From: Methylomicrobium agile
Lineage (GTDB): Bacteria; Pseudomonadota; Gammaproteobacteria; Methylococcales; Methylomonadaceae
Length of the DNA: 64,000 nucleotides
NCBI RefSeq assembly: GCF_000733855.1
Contig: NZ_JPOJ01000001.1
Span: 1,860,001 to 1,924,000 of the forward strand
Direction of reading: 5' to 3'
Position 1 is the stretch's first letter. Each line of letters opens with the position of its first letter. Under the pieces are notes generated by a model, which saw only the letters and a list, made by a program, of their open reading frames with translations, did no database searches and had not been told where the DNA came from. Positions 17,557 through 26,820 of the stretch are shown here, piece after piece. A program made the translations under genes and the position numbers.

Positions 17557-18159
17557 CTAACCCAAATACGGAAAGAGATATAAGGCGGAAAACACGAACA
17601 GCCAGACCGCATCGACAAAGTGCCAGTACAGGCCGCCGATCGTGACCGCGGCATGGCGCCGGTGATCGAAATAACCGAGCGCGATCCAGATCGCAAGCAG
17701 CGCCAGCATGACGAGCCCTACCGCTACGTGCAGCAGATGAAAGCCGGTGATCGTGAAATACAGCGAGCCGTACAAACTCGACGCCAGGCCGTAGGGTTTG
17801 TTGTGCCATTCGCCCAGTTGGATCGCCACGAAGCCTGCACCGAGCAGCGACGCGGCGACCATCGCCGCCAAGCTACGGCGCGGCTGTCTCAACCGCAAGC
17901 AGCGTTCGCCTGCCCAAACGAAGACGCTGCTGGACAATAAAATGACGGTATTGATCCCCGGCACCAGCAGCCTCGGCAACCCTTCCGGCGGCCAGTGCCG
18001 CTCGGTTTGAGACGCCAGATAGAAGTAAGAAAACAGCAGGTAGCCGAACAGCGCACCTTCGGTTGCGATCAGCGCCATCACGCCCCACCAGCCGCCCGAG
18101 CGTTTGCCCGCGCTGCCGATCGGCAACGGTTTTTCCGACGTCGTCAGCGCCTCAGCCAC
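17557..18159 (-). CDS. coxC: cytochrome c oxidase subunit III
   Basis: Haem-copper oxidase subunit III, 200 residues and five helices, i.e. the short form without the first two helices of mitochondrial COX3. Diagnostic segments are ATEGALFGYLLFSYFYL, the TGFHLLHVAVGL helix and LYWHFVDAVWLFVFSALYL. Its start overlaps the subunit I stop by 8 bases. Confidence 0.94.
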   Translation of the reverse strand: MAEALTTSEKPLPIGSAGKRSGGWWGVMALIATEGALFGYLLFSYFYLASQTERHWPPEGLPRLLVPGINTVILLSSSVFVWAGERCLRLRQPRRSLAAMVAASLLGAGFVAIQLGEWHNKPYGLASSLYGSLYFTITGFHLLHVAVGLVMLALLAIWIALGYFDHRRHAAVTIGGLYWHFVDAVWLFVFSALYLFPYLG

Positions 18160-20146
18160 GGCCCGCCTCCGTTACACGGCTAACGCCCGGCACCCGCTGG
18201 ACCAGTTTTTGCCTGGGCCACATCCAGGCGACCAGCGACAGGCCGGCGGCAGCCGTCATCAGAAAAGTAAATCGGTTCCAGTCCAGCAGCAGGCCCGCGA
18301 ATCCCAAGGAGCTGAACAATGCCAGGAAAAACGGCGCATAAGTATCGTCCGGCATTTTCAGAATCACGTCCGGAACCGCGTCGAGCGCCGTCGTTCCGAG
18401 CGTTTCCCGCCCGTCCATCAATAAATAGCCTGTCTGAAGATTCGAACGGCCTTCCGCGGCATCGAGCCGGTCCTCCCATAACGGATGCCGGCTGGCGATC
18501 AAAGGAATCACCGCAAAATTGTAAGGCGGCGGTGGAGAAGGCACTGCCCATTCCAGGGTGGGCGCGTCCCAAGGATTCTGCGGGGCCAGGGCGCCGCGCT
18601 TCAGGCTGACGGCAATGTTGGCCAGAAAGATCAGAACGCCGGCCGCAAACACGAACGAGCCGATCGAAGTGATCAGGTTGACGGTGTTCCAGCCCATGTT
18701 CGGGGCATAGGTATAGATCCGCCGCGGCATGCCCAACAGGCCGGCCACATGCATCGGAAAGAAGCCGAGATTGAAGCCGATGAACAGCACCCAGAAGCTC
18801 CATTTTCCCCAGGTTTCGTTCATCATCCGGCCGCAGAATTTCGGGAACCAGTAATAGACGCCGCCGATGACCGGAAACACGTTGATGCCGAGCAACACGT
18901 AATGCAGATGTGCCACCACGAAATAGGTATCGTTCAGCTGTAAATCCAGCGGTACCGCCGCCGTCATCACGCCGGAAAGGCCGCCTATCACGAACAACAG
19001 GACGAACCCGGCAAAAAACAGAAACGGCGTCTGGAATACCGGCCGCCCGAGCCAGATCGTCGCGATCCAGGCGAATACCGCGACCGCGCTCGGGATCGAA
19101 ATCGCCAGACTGGTCGCGCCGAAAAACGAGATCGCCAGCGCCGGCAGGCCGGTCGCGAACATGTGGTGAATCCACACGCCGAAACCGAGCAGCATCGTCG
19201 CCATCGTCGACAACGCCACCGCCGCATAGCCGACCAGCGGGCGCCGGCAGAACGTCGGCAGCGCATCCGAAACGATCCCCATCGCGGGCAGCACGATCAC
19301 GTAGACCCAGGGATGGCCGAACATCCAGAACAGGTGCTGCCAGAGCATCGGCTTGCCGCCGTTCAGCGGATCGAAGAAATGCGTGCCGTTCTGCCGGTCC
19401 AGCCATAACAGGAAAAAAGCGAGGCTGACCGAAGGCACCGCGAACAGGTTGGCGACCGACGCGGTCAGCGTGCCCCAGACCAGGATCGGCACCTTGTCGA
19501 TCGACATGCCGGGCGCGCGCATCCGGAACAGCGTGACGATGAAATTGACCGCGCCGACCGTCGTCGAAATGCCGAGCAGCACCATGCCGAGCGCATACAC
19601 GTCGATATTCGGGCCGGTGTTATATTCCGGGCCGGACAGCGGCACATAGTTGAACCAGCCGGCATTGGCCCCTTCCCCTAACGGAAAGCTGGCGTAGAGA
19701 AAGAGGCCGGCGAACAGGAACAGCCAATAAGAAAGCGCATTCAGGCGCGGAAACGCCATGTCGCGCGAGCCCAGCATCAGCGGCCACAGGTAATTGGAAA
19801 ACCCGGACAGCACCGGCAGCGCGTACAGGAAAATCATCGTAATGCCGTGCATCGTGAAGAGCTGGTTGTACTGTTCCGGGGTCAACAGGTGCCGGTCCGG
19901 CCCGGCGAGCTGCACGCGCATGATCAGCGCTTCAACCCCGCCGATCAGCAAAAAAATAAACGAAGTGACCAGGTAGCGCAGGCCGATTTCCTTATGGTCG
20001 ACCGTCGACAGCCAGCCGCGCCAGCCGGGGGGCGATTCCCACAGTTCGGAGAGGTATCTTTCCGCGTCCGAGCCGATCGGAGCGCTGCCGACTTCGGGGA
20101 TGCGTGCGAGCGTGCGATCGGGTGGGGTTTCGACTGCGTCCTTCAT
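18152..20146 (-). CDS. coxA: cytochrome c oxidase subunit I (caa3-type, atypical proton-channel residues)
   Basis: Catalytic subunit, 664 residues. The start is the ATG at 20146, preceded by TAGGAGCG; the longer frame runs into coxB. Haem and copper ligands are present: TMHGITM, GHPWVY with the His and the cross-linked Tyr, WIHHMFATG, and VVAHLHYV. Oddities: the Glu of the usual GHPEVY is Trp (codon 19307-19309, residue 280), and the K-channel Lys of the usual IPTGIKVF is Ala (codon 19079-19081, residue 356) in IPSAVAVF. The D-channel entrance Asp (SRDMAFPRLN) is kept. A C-terminal extension adds two helices. It overlaps coxC by 8 bases. Confidence 0.96.
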   Translation of the reverse strand: MKDAVETPPDRTLARIPEVGSAPIGSDAERYLSELWESPPGWRGWLSTVDHKEIGLRYLVTSFIFLLIGGVEALIMRVQLAGPDRHLLTPEQYNQLFTMHGITMIFLYALPVLSGFSNYLWPLMLGSRDMAFPRLNALSYWLFLFAGLFLYASFPLGEGANAGWFNYVPLSGPEYNTGPNIDVYALGMVLLGISTTVGAVNFIVTLFRMRAPGMSIDKVPILVWGTLTASVANLFAVPSVSLAFFLLWLDRQNGTHFFDPLNGGKPMLWQHLFWMFGHPWVYVIVLPAMGIVSDALPTFCRRPLVGYAAVALSTMATMLLGFGVWIHHMFATGLPALAISFFGATSLAISIPSAVAVFAWIATIWLGRPVFQTPFLFFAGFVLLFVIGGLSGVMTAAVPLDLQLNDTYFVVAHLHYVLLGINVFPVIGGVYYWFPKFCGRMMNETWGKWSFWVLFIGFNLGFFPMHVAGLLGMPRRIYTYAPNMGWNTVNLITSIGSFVFAAGVLIFLANIAVSLKRGALAPQNPWDAPTLEWAVPSPPPPYNFAVIPLIASRHPLWEDRLDAAEGRSNLQTGYLLMDGRETLGTTALDAVPDVILKMPDDTYAPFFLALFSSLGFAGLLLDWNRFTFLMTAAAGLSLVAWMWPRQKLVQRVPGVSRVTEAGRG

Positions 20147-20157
20147 AGCCAGCGCTC

Positions 20158-21204
20158 CTAATCGAGGGTCGATAAAAATGCCGACAATGCGGCCGTTTCG
20201 CCGGGTGTCAGCGCGAAAGCGGGCATGCGGGCGCCCGGCTTGAGAGCCTGGACACGGGTGATCCATTCGATCCGGTGTTCGGCCGTATTGGTCAACAATC
20301 CCGCCGCCAGCATTCGGCGGGAGTTCAGATGCGTCAAATCGGGCGCATGCTTGCCTCCCGCATCAGTGCCGCGTACCGAATGGCAGCCGGCGCACTGCTC
20401 GATAAAAAACTTCCGGCCGGCGGCGGCATCGGGCTCTGAAGCGGGTGCGGCCGCTTTGCGCTGGGCGTCCTGCCATGCCTGGAAAGCGACCGGGCTTTGC
20501 GCGACGATTTCGAACCCCATGTGCGCATGCTGCAGGCCGCAAAACTGCACGCATTGCCCGCGATAAATGCCTTCGGCGTCGGCCTGGAGCCATTGCCGGT
20601 TTTGCAGGCCGGGAATCATTTGCGTTTTTCCGGCCAGCCGCGGCGCCCAAAACGCATGAATCACATCGGCGCTTTGCAGTCTGACCCGCACGGGCCGGCC
20701 GACCGGAATATGGATTTCGTTCGCGGTGACAAAGCGGCGGCTGGGGTCGTCATCGTCGTATTCGACCTTCCACCACCAGTCGTAAGCGGTGACTGTCACC
20801 GCCAATGCCGGGGTTTGCGTAGGTTGGGCGACCTTATCCAGCGTGATCAGCATATAGACGGCGAGCGCGAACAGCGCCGCGGTGGACAGGCCGGTGCCGA
20901 TGTAGATCCAGCGCATGCCCTCGTTTTCGCGGCCGACCGTCCGAGGGGCCGCCAGCGTGCGTTTGCGAAACAAGGCGCCCGCCAGCAGCAGCGCGATAAT
21001 CGCCAAAACCGCGACCACGACGGCCGTAAACACCCATCCGAGGTGCATCGTGGGCAGGGAGGCCGGGCCATCGCTATGCAGAAAATAGTTCAGCGGCGCG
21101 GCTTCGGCCGCCATCGCCATGTCCGGCATACCTCCAAAGGCAAGCGGAAAAAAAGCGCTCCCGGCCGCAACGCAATGTCGATATTCGGATCCTGAATCGT
21201 GCAT
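20158..21204 (-). CDS. coxB: cytochrome c oxidase subunit II with fused cytochrome c (caa3-type)
   Basis: 348 residues. A signal-like N-terminus is followed by two membrane helices (about 55-80 and 100-120) and a periplasmic cupredoxin domain with the CuA site (ADVIHAFWAPRL, then GQCVQFCGLQHAHM). A C-terminal cytochrome c domain carries CAGCH and the distal Met in ARMPAF. The fusion defines a caa3-type oxidase, which takes electrons directly from soluble or membrane cytochrome c. It is first in the operon coxB-coxA-coxC-membrane protein-triheme cytochrome; 11 bases separate it from coxA. Confidence 0.95.
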   Translation of the reverse strand: MHDSGSEYRHCVAAGSAFFPLAFGGMPDMAMAAEAAPLNYFLHSDGPASLPTMHLGWVFTAVVVAVLAIIALLLAGALFRKRTLAAPRTVGRENEGMRWIYIGTGLSTAALFALAVYMLITLDKVAQPTQTPALAVTVTAYDWWWKVEYDDDDPSRRFVTANEIHIPVGRPVRVRLQSADVIHAFWAPRLAGKTQMIPGLQNRQWLQADAEGIYRGQCVQFCGLQHAHMGFEIVAQSPVAFQAWQDAQRKAAAPASEPDAAAGRKFFIEQCAGCHSVRGTDAGGKHAPDLTHLNSRRMLAAGLLTNTAEHRIEWITRVQALKPGARMPAFALTPGETAALSAFLSTLD

Positions 21205-21405
21205 CGGCGCCCTTTAGAAAAAGTGACGAAGCGAGAGATTTAGTGATGCGGCAGAACCTCTTCTTCCGGTCTCAATGCCGCGAATTAAATTCACTCCGAT
21301 CGTTCGACCGCAAAGCTTCGGAATATTTCCCGTAGATCGAATTCTTTATTGGCCGTTTCGGGGGTGGCATCGGTGGTGACCGGCCGAATTGCCGCCACGC
21401 TGTAG

Positions 21406-22584
21406 TTAGAAATAGCTCAGCCAGGCAAGATGCGGGTATCGGCGTTTGATTCGGATGAAAGCGTCGCAGCAGGGATACAGCAGCAACAGCAATGCCAGCC
21501 AGATCCCGTAAACCATCGGCAAGTCGTAGCCGAATTCGGGGGAAGGCATTTCGGGGTACGGCCTTTCGGCGGAACCGGTCAGCAGCCAGTTGGCTGGCAG
21601 TTGCCGGTAGCGGGTGACGGCCAGAGCCGCGCCATGAATCAGATAGATATGCAGCAGATAGAAAAATAACGGCGCCTTGCCGACGGTCAGCAACGGGCGC
21701 CGGATGGGTTCCGGCTTGAACCCCTCGAAAAACGCCAGGCCGATAAACATCAGGCCCGCCGTTGCCAGCAAATACAGCAGCGAGGGCGGGTATTTTTGGA
21801 AATTCAGGATCGAAAACAGCGTAAACAGCGCGTTTTCTTGCGGCGCCCAGGCCTGGGGATCGCCGTAGAAGTTGCCGAGGCGCAGCGATAGAAACAATCC
21901 GAGACATAAAAGGCCCAGCCGGAACAGCACGGTTTTTCTGTTCGGTTCGAGAAACACCGGCCCCAGGCAATAGCCCGCCGCCATCACGCCGATCCAGGGA
22001 ATCAGCGGATAGAGCGAATCGAAGGAACGGCCGGGCCAGAATTCGAATGTGCCCGGTTCGTGCAGAAGTATCCACAGCCAACGGGGAAGGGGGCTATTGC
22101 CGGCGTGAATCCCGTCGAAGGCGTTATGGCCGGCGATCAGCAGCACCGCGAACAGCGCAATCGCCCGGCGCGGCAGAAAGACCAGCGCGGCCAGCGCCAG
22201 CATCGACCAGCCCAGCGCCCAGATCACTTGGCCGAGCGCGTAACTGTAATCCCAGTTGAACGTCCAGCCGAAACGCACCAGCGTCAATTCCAATACGATC
22301 AGCCAGAGCCCGCGGCTGGCCAGATAAGCGGAAAGCTGCGTTTGCGTCAGGTTTTTGCGGTAGGTCGACAAGAACGCGCCGGCGCCGGCCAGCAGCATGA
22401 AGGTGGGCGCGCACAGATGCGTGATCCAGCGCGTCAAAAAATAGGCGGCATCGGTCCGGCTCAGATCGACCGGATTGAACATCGCGTTCGAGAAATAATC
22501 GCGGGTATGGTCCAGCGCCATCAGAACCATCACGAGTCCGCGCATCATGTCGATCGATTCCAGGCGCTGCAGTGTAGGCTTCAT
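21406..22584 (-). CDS. DUF1624 / heparan-alpha-glucosaminide N-acetyltransferase-like membrane protein
   Basis: A 392-residue protein with about ten hydrophobic helices. The N-terminal ESIDMMRGLVMVLMALDHTRDYF contains the conserved Asp-His-Arg cluster of the DUF1624/HGSNAT-like acyltransferases. These enzymes move an acetyl or acyl group across the membrane to a sugar; the bacterial substrate is generally unknown. It stands alone on the minus strand between the oxidase cluster and a repeat-rich gap. Confidence 0.85.
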   Translation of the reverse strand: MKPTLQRLESIDMMRGLVMVLMALDHTRDYFSNAMFNPVDLSRTDAAYFLTRWITHLCAPTFMLLAGAGAFLSTYRKNLTQTQLSAYLASRGLWLIVLELTLVRFGWTFNWDYSYALGQVIWALGWSMLALAALVFLPRRAIALFAVLLIAGHNAFDGIHAGNSPLPRWLWILLHEPGTFEFWPGRSFDSLYPLIPWIGVMAAGYCLGPVFLEPNRKTVLFRLGLLCLGLFLSLRLGNFYGDPQAWAPQENALFTLFSILNFQKYPPSLLYLLATAGLMFIGLAFFEGFKPEPIRRPLLTVGKAPLFFYLLHIYLIHGAALAVTRYRQLPANWLLTGSAERPYPEMPSPEFGYDLPMVYGIWLALLLLLYPCCDAFIRIKRRYPHLAWLSYF

Positions 22585-23229
22585 TTGGAGGACCTTTCAA
22601 TCAACGGAGCAAAAAGGCAAGCCTTCCGTGGCATTGAAATGCGAATTAAGCACTGCATCGGCGTTGCTCCATCAACTATGCAGAGCAAATCCCCCCTGCC
22701 CCCCTTTTTCAAAGGGGGGATGTTGCCGGCAGAATCGCTCTCTTTTCAAAGGGGGATGTCGCCAGTCTGTAGTCTGTTAGGATGGGTAGAGCGAAGCGAA
22801 ACCCATCGTGGATAGCTATTATAGTACTTCTCCGATTGATGGGTTTCGCTTCGCTCTACCCATCCTACCTTGTTTCAGGCCCGGACGGGATATTGATCCC
22901 GTCCGTAACGTTTAAAGCGGGGTGGACAGGGAGGATGATTTTATGTTTGCGGAGAATTTTCAAACAGTGGGGACGGGGTTTATAACCTGTCCCGCTCAGT
23001 TGAGCATTGACCACGTCGACAACCAAATAACGTTTGACAATGCCGCTTCCCCCCCCCTTTGAAAAAGGGGGGGGATTTTAAATTAGGCTGCTCCCACAGC
23101 ATGACAGCCTTTAGCTCTTAACCCGTATTGAATTTCGCCGATTATAACCCTGTTTCAAAAAAGCGTTCGCCCCGAGTTGGCGGGACGGTCAAACGAGACG
23201 TTTTGGCCGGGAGAGGGCTCGCGGCCGGA
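22585..23229. other. repeat-rich intergenic region
   Basis: No supported gene. It holds the perfect inverted repeat listed at 22777-22868. It also holds three C-run/G-run dyads of the type CCCCCTTTxxAAAGGGGG (22689-22720, 22742-22757 with only the right arm, 23047-23077) and AT-poor filler. Short frames here follow the repeats. Confidence 0.7.
22777..22868. repeat. GTAG-type palindrome with perfect 29-bp inverted arms
   Basis: Arms 22779-22807 and 22838-22866 are exact reverse complements separated by 30 bases. Each arm contains a smaller GATGGGT/ACCCATC stem. The right end reads CTAC, i.e. a GTAG head on the minus strand; the left head is TTAG. It has the form of two facing REP units. Confidence 0.85.
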
Positions 23230-23979
23230 TCATGCCGGTTTGACCGCGCTGACCAGCGCATTTGCGCCGTCCCGAAAATGCAGGCGCGTGTTTGCGAAAC
23301 CGGTGTCGGCCATCATTTCCAGCGCCGGCTGAAGGCGCATGATGTGCTCCTCGGACTCGTCGCTGAACAGGTGGACGATCCATTGCTCCAGCAGATCGTG
23401 CCTCTTCAGTTCGGTAAACACCCGGAAATAATGCCTGACCTCTGCCTGGGTGCTTTTGAGATGTTCGGCGGCATCGTCGAGCGCGTAACGGTCGCCGTTC
23501 ACGAACAGGCCACCGGGTTTCAGTACGCGCAGGATTTCTTTCAGCACGCTTTGCCGGTAGCCGTACAAAAAATTGTGCAGCGTGTACGCGCTGACGACGG
23601 CATCAACCGAGGCATCCGGCGTTGCCTGCAAATGCGACAGCGCATCGCGCTCGATCAGCCGCAGCCGTTTTGCGGCCAGTGCTGCGGCCAGGTTATGCCG
23701 CGCCTGCGCCAGCATCGCGGGCGCATTATCGACACTTTCGACAAGCGCAACCTTGCGGCTGGCCAGCAGGCAGGCGGTAGTGATGCCGGTGCCCGAACCG
23801 ATTTCGAGCAGATTCAGCGAGGCCTCGGGATAAGGCGGCATCCAGCCGTCGACGTATTCGCCTACGCGGCGGCTTATTTCCGCCGCGGACGGGCAAATCA
23901 CCGCCAGCATCCCGTATTCTTCGGCAAGCGGTCCCTCGAATAAAAGCTCCGCGGCGTGTTTCGGATTCATCGTATTCAT
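23230..23979 (-). CDS. class I SAM-dependent methyltransferase
   Basis: A 249-residue enzyme with a Rossmann methyltransferase core. Motif I is LLEIGSGTGITTACL (about residues 57-71), motif II VESVDNAPAML, the motif IV region DASVDAVVSAYTLHNF, then LKPGGLFVNGDRYALDD. The substrate is not recognisable. It is flanked by repeat-rich and empty regions, with no operon partner. Confidence 0.85.
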   Translation of the reverse strand: MNTMNPKHAAELLFEGPLAEEYGMLAVICPSAAEISRRVGEYVDGWMPPYPEASLNLLEIGSGTGITTACLLASRKVALVESVDNAPAMLAQARHNLAAALAAKRLRLIERDALSHLQATPDASVDAVVSAYTLHNFLYGYRQSVLKEILRVLKPGGLFVNGDRYALDDAAEHLKSTQAEVRHYFRVFTELKRHDLLEQWIVHLFSDESEEHIMRLQPALEMMADTGFANTRLHFRDGANALVSAVKPA

Positions 23980-24484
23980 ACCGTATTCATTTAAGTTACA
24001 AAATGAGGGAAATTACTGGACAAGAAAGCCGTTGTCAAACGGGCGCAGGCTCATTTGGCCTGTTTTCGGCAAGTCTCTTCGGCATCTGCCCGCGGCGGAG
24101 AAAAAGCCGGAATCATTGAAGCATGCCGTGAAGGTGTGGTATACAAGGCGGCTGGCAACGTTCGGGGAGGACTATCAATGAAATGATGATGAATACGAAT
24201 GCCGCGATCTCGACGAATAACGATAAATGCAAGGGAGATCGCCAAATGACTGTCGGAACGAAAGGCTGTCGAAAAACTCTCGTGTCGGTGCGCTTCGGGC
24301 GCCCTGAAAATCCTGAGGCCGAAATATAGCCGGAATCGTGAATCCGGGGAGCGGGGAAACGAGGACGGTTATTCGATAGTTTGTCTGTTCGGACGGATAC
24401 TTACCCGTGTGCGGGCGTCCAAGAATAAAAAATAAATGCCCCAATCCGCTGCACATGAACGCTCTTTTGAATGAGGAAATAATT
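23980..24484. other. intergenic region without a supported gene
   Basis: This is the upstream region of two divergent genes (the methyltransferase and the coiled-coil protein). No coding signal, tRNA or strong hairpin was seen. It probably holds the promoters of both. Confidence 0.55.
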
Positions 24485-25888
24485 ATGCAAGAATTCTTAC
24501 CCGTCGTAAAAGCCACTTTGCTGGAGTGGGCGCAACTTGCGCTTGGCAACCCGTTGTTTGCCGCGGCCCTGGTACTCGCCACCGCGCTGCTGGCCTCCCT
24601 CGTCGGCATGATCAGGAGGGTGCCGCTCAAAAGAAGGGCGGCCGCCAGCGAGAAGGCGCGCGCCGAGCTGGCGGACCAGCTTTCGATGACGCAGCAACAG
24701 ACCGCCGGTCTGCAGGAGCGCCTGGTGCTGCGCAATCAGCAGATTTCCGGCACGGTTCAGGCGCTGGCGGCCGGTTTCGATGTAGGCGAACAACCTGTGC
24801 CCGCGGTCAGCGAAGATCTGGTGTCCGAGGATTTGTGGCAGCAGCATGAGAGGATTGTTACCCAATTGGCGGACTCTTTGCGCGTTGAGCGGCAGGCCAA
24901 AGCCGAGCTGCAGCAATCTTATCAAACCGAGAAGGAGCGTCGCGCCGAAAAAGAGGCGATCATCGACAATCTGCAGAATACGCTGGCCGAGAAAACGCTT
25001 CAAATCACCGGCCTGGAACGGCAGGTCGCCGAAATTCTCGAAAAACATAGCGCCCAATCGGCGCGGCTCACGGAACTCGAACGGCAGCGCCTGGAGTGGG
25101 ACGATACGGAAAAACAACGGCAGCAAATGGCGGAAAAGCTGGCGGCGATGGAGGCCGAACTGGGCCGGCTGCAAAAAGCGGTAGAAACCCGTCAGGGAGC
25201 CGAACCGGCTCCGGCGCCAATTCATCCTGAGCCGGTTGCGGAAGCCGAGCAGGTTCTGCCGGAAATTCATCCCGAACCGGTTCGGGCGGCTGCGTCGTCA
25301 CTGGTTGAAGCGATCATTCCCCAGGCGCCTGCGGAGCTTGTGGCATTTACCCCGGCTTCCCTGCCTGCGGCAGCCGAAGCCGCCGTGATCCCGGCTCCGG
25401 CGGCGATCGAGCAGGCGGCAGGGGCGCCGGATCAGCCGCAAGCGATCGTGCTGCCGGATTGGGATTACCAACCGGAAATAGCCGTCCCGACAAAAGCGGA
25501 AGCGCAATCCGCGTCCAAGGGGCAGGCAGCCGGTTTTGCCGGCAAATTGAAGGGCCTGTTCGGCAAGTCTCAACCGGAATCCAAACCGGAATCCGGCGCG
25601 CCCGTCGAGAGAGCCGAGGCAACCCGTTATTCCGCGGCGGAAATTCCGCCCGAAACGCGGCCCGAGCCGCAGCCGCAACCTTCGGCCGGCTCCGTGCAGG
25701 ACCCGTTGGGTAAAATGAAGGGCCTGTTGGGATTGTCCAGGCAAAAAGCCGCCGAGGCGAAAGCGGAGCCTGTCGAATCCCGTGCGGCTGAACCCGCTGC
25801 GCCCGCCTCCCCGGATGCCGTTGAGTCAGATTCCGCGAAAAGCCAAATGAAAAAAATTAAAAACCTGTTCGGAATGGCCAAAGGATAA
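24485..25888 (+). CDS. membrane-anchored coiled-coil protein with triple C-terminal motif
   Basis: Unrecognised 467-residue protein. The start is the ATG at 24485, preceded by GAGGAAATAATT. Residues about 22-42 are a membrane helix (PLFAAALVLATALLASLVGMI), followed by basic residues and a long charged coiled coil (about 55-235), then a Pro/Ala-rich region. The tail carries three copies of a short basic-hydrophobic motif: GKLKGLFG (353-360), GKMKGLLG (409-416) and KKIKNLFG (456-463), the last close to the C-terminus. Anchoring plus spacer plus repeated motif suggests a scaffold or tether, which is inference. Its only neighbour on this strand is a radical SAM gene 80 bases on. Confidence 0.7.
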   Translation: MQEFLPVVKATLLEWAQLALGNPLFAAALVLATALLASLVGMIRRVPLKRRAAASEKARAELADQLSMTQQQTAGLQERLVLRNQQISGTVQALAAGFDVGEQPVPAVSEDLVSEDLWQQHERIVTQLADSLRVERQAKAELQQSYQTEKERRAEKEAIIDNLQNTLAEKTLQITGLERQVAEILEKHSAQSARLTELERQRLEWDDTEKQRQQMAEKLAAMEAELGRLQKAVETRQGAEPAPAPIHPEPVAEAEQVLPEIHPEPVRAAASSLVEAIIPQAPAELVAFTPASLPAAAEAAVIPAPAAIEQAAGAPDQPQAIVLPDWDYQPEIAVPTKAEAQSASKGQAAGFAGKLKGLFGKSQPESKPESGAPVERAEATRYSAAEIPPETRPEPQPQPSAGSVQDPLGKMKGLLGLSRQKAAEAKAEPVESRAAEPAAPASPDAVESDSAKSQMKKIKNLFGMAKG

Positions 25889-25968
25889 GGGTAATGGAAC
25901 CGGCCTTCACTTTTTCGAGCAAGTCGATCTGCAGGGCGGGCTTTATCCGCAGCAAACCGCATTGAACG

Positions 25969-26820
25969 ATGTCGACGCCGCTCACCGCCTCCGACCATAG
26001 CCGGGACCGCGCCGGCCTGACCTATATCTACCCGGTTTTGTCCCGGCGCGCCGGCGGCATATCGATCGGCGTCAATTTCAATACGAACAATGCCTGCAAC
26101 TGGCAGTGCATTTATTGCCAGGTGCCGGATTTGGCGATCGGCGCCGCGCCGGAACTCGATTTCGGGCTGCTCGAAGCCGAACTACGCGGTTTTCTGGAAC
26201 AGGTCCGGTCCGGGGCGTTTTTCCGCCGCTTTCAGGTTCCGGAGGATCGGCGGACGATCAAGGATATCGCCCTTTCGGGAAACGGCGAGCCGACCAGCGT
26301 GCTGCGGTTTGCCGAGGCGATTGAACTGATCGGCGGTATTGCAACCGAAGCCGGGCTGTTCCCCGCCAGCCGGTATGTGTTGATCACCAACGGCAGCCTG
26401 GTGCATCGGCCCAAGGTCCGGGAAGGCCTGAAAGCGCTGAGCCGGTTCGGCGGCGAAGTCTGGTTCAAGCTCGATAGTGCGACGCCGGCGGGCAGACGAC
26501 TGATCAACAAGGCCGGGCAAGGTGTCGAAGCGAGCCTGAACAACCTGGTTTTGGCGTCCGGCTGCTGCCGGACCAAAGTGCAGATCTGCCTGGTGGACAT
26601 CGACCGGCAGGGATTTGCGGAGCAGGAAAGAACCGCGCTGCTGGAGGCGCTGCAGGCCGTCAAAGAACGCAGCGGAGTACGCGAGATTCTGCTCTATACG
26701 ATAGCCAGGCCCTCCCTGCAGCCCGAAGCGGGGCGCCTTGGCCGAATGCCGGAGCCGGTCATGCGGGCGTTTGCGGAGGCGCTGCGGGCGTTGGGTTTCG
26801 AGGTTTCGATCAGTCTCTAG
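25969..26820 (+). CDS. radical SAM protein
   Basis: 283 residues. CNWQCIYC (C-x3-C-x2-C, about residues 44-51) binds the 4Fe-4S cluster that cleaves S-adenosylmethionine. SGNGEPT (about residue 103) is the SAM-binding GGE-like motif, followed by LITNGSL and VWFKLDSATP. No extra cysteine cluster domain is evident apart from a CC pair near 200. The reaction is unknown. Its stop codon overlaps the stop of the convergent response-regulator gene (shared bases 26817-26820). Confidence 0.88.
   Translation: MSTPLTASDHSRDRAGLTYIYPVLSRRAGGISIGVNFNTNNACNWQCIYCQVPDLAIGAAPELDFGLLEAELRGFLEQVRSGAFFRRFQVPEDRRTIKDIALSGNGEPTSVLRFAEAIELIGGIATEAGLFPASRYVLITNGSLVHRPKVREGLKALSRFGGEVWFKLDSATPAGRRLINKAGQGVEASLNNLVLASGCCRTKVQICLVDIDRQGFAEQERTALLEALQAVKERSGVREILLYTIARPSLQPEAGRLGRMPEPVMRAFAEALRALGFEVSISL

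Noticed and set aside
24175-24735. Minus-strand frame upstream of the coiled-coil gene
   Set aside because: It overlaps the 5' end of the well-supported coiled-coil gene and is Ser/Arg-rich without motifs.
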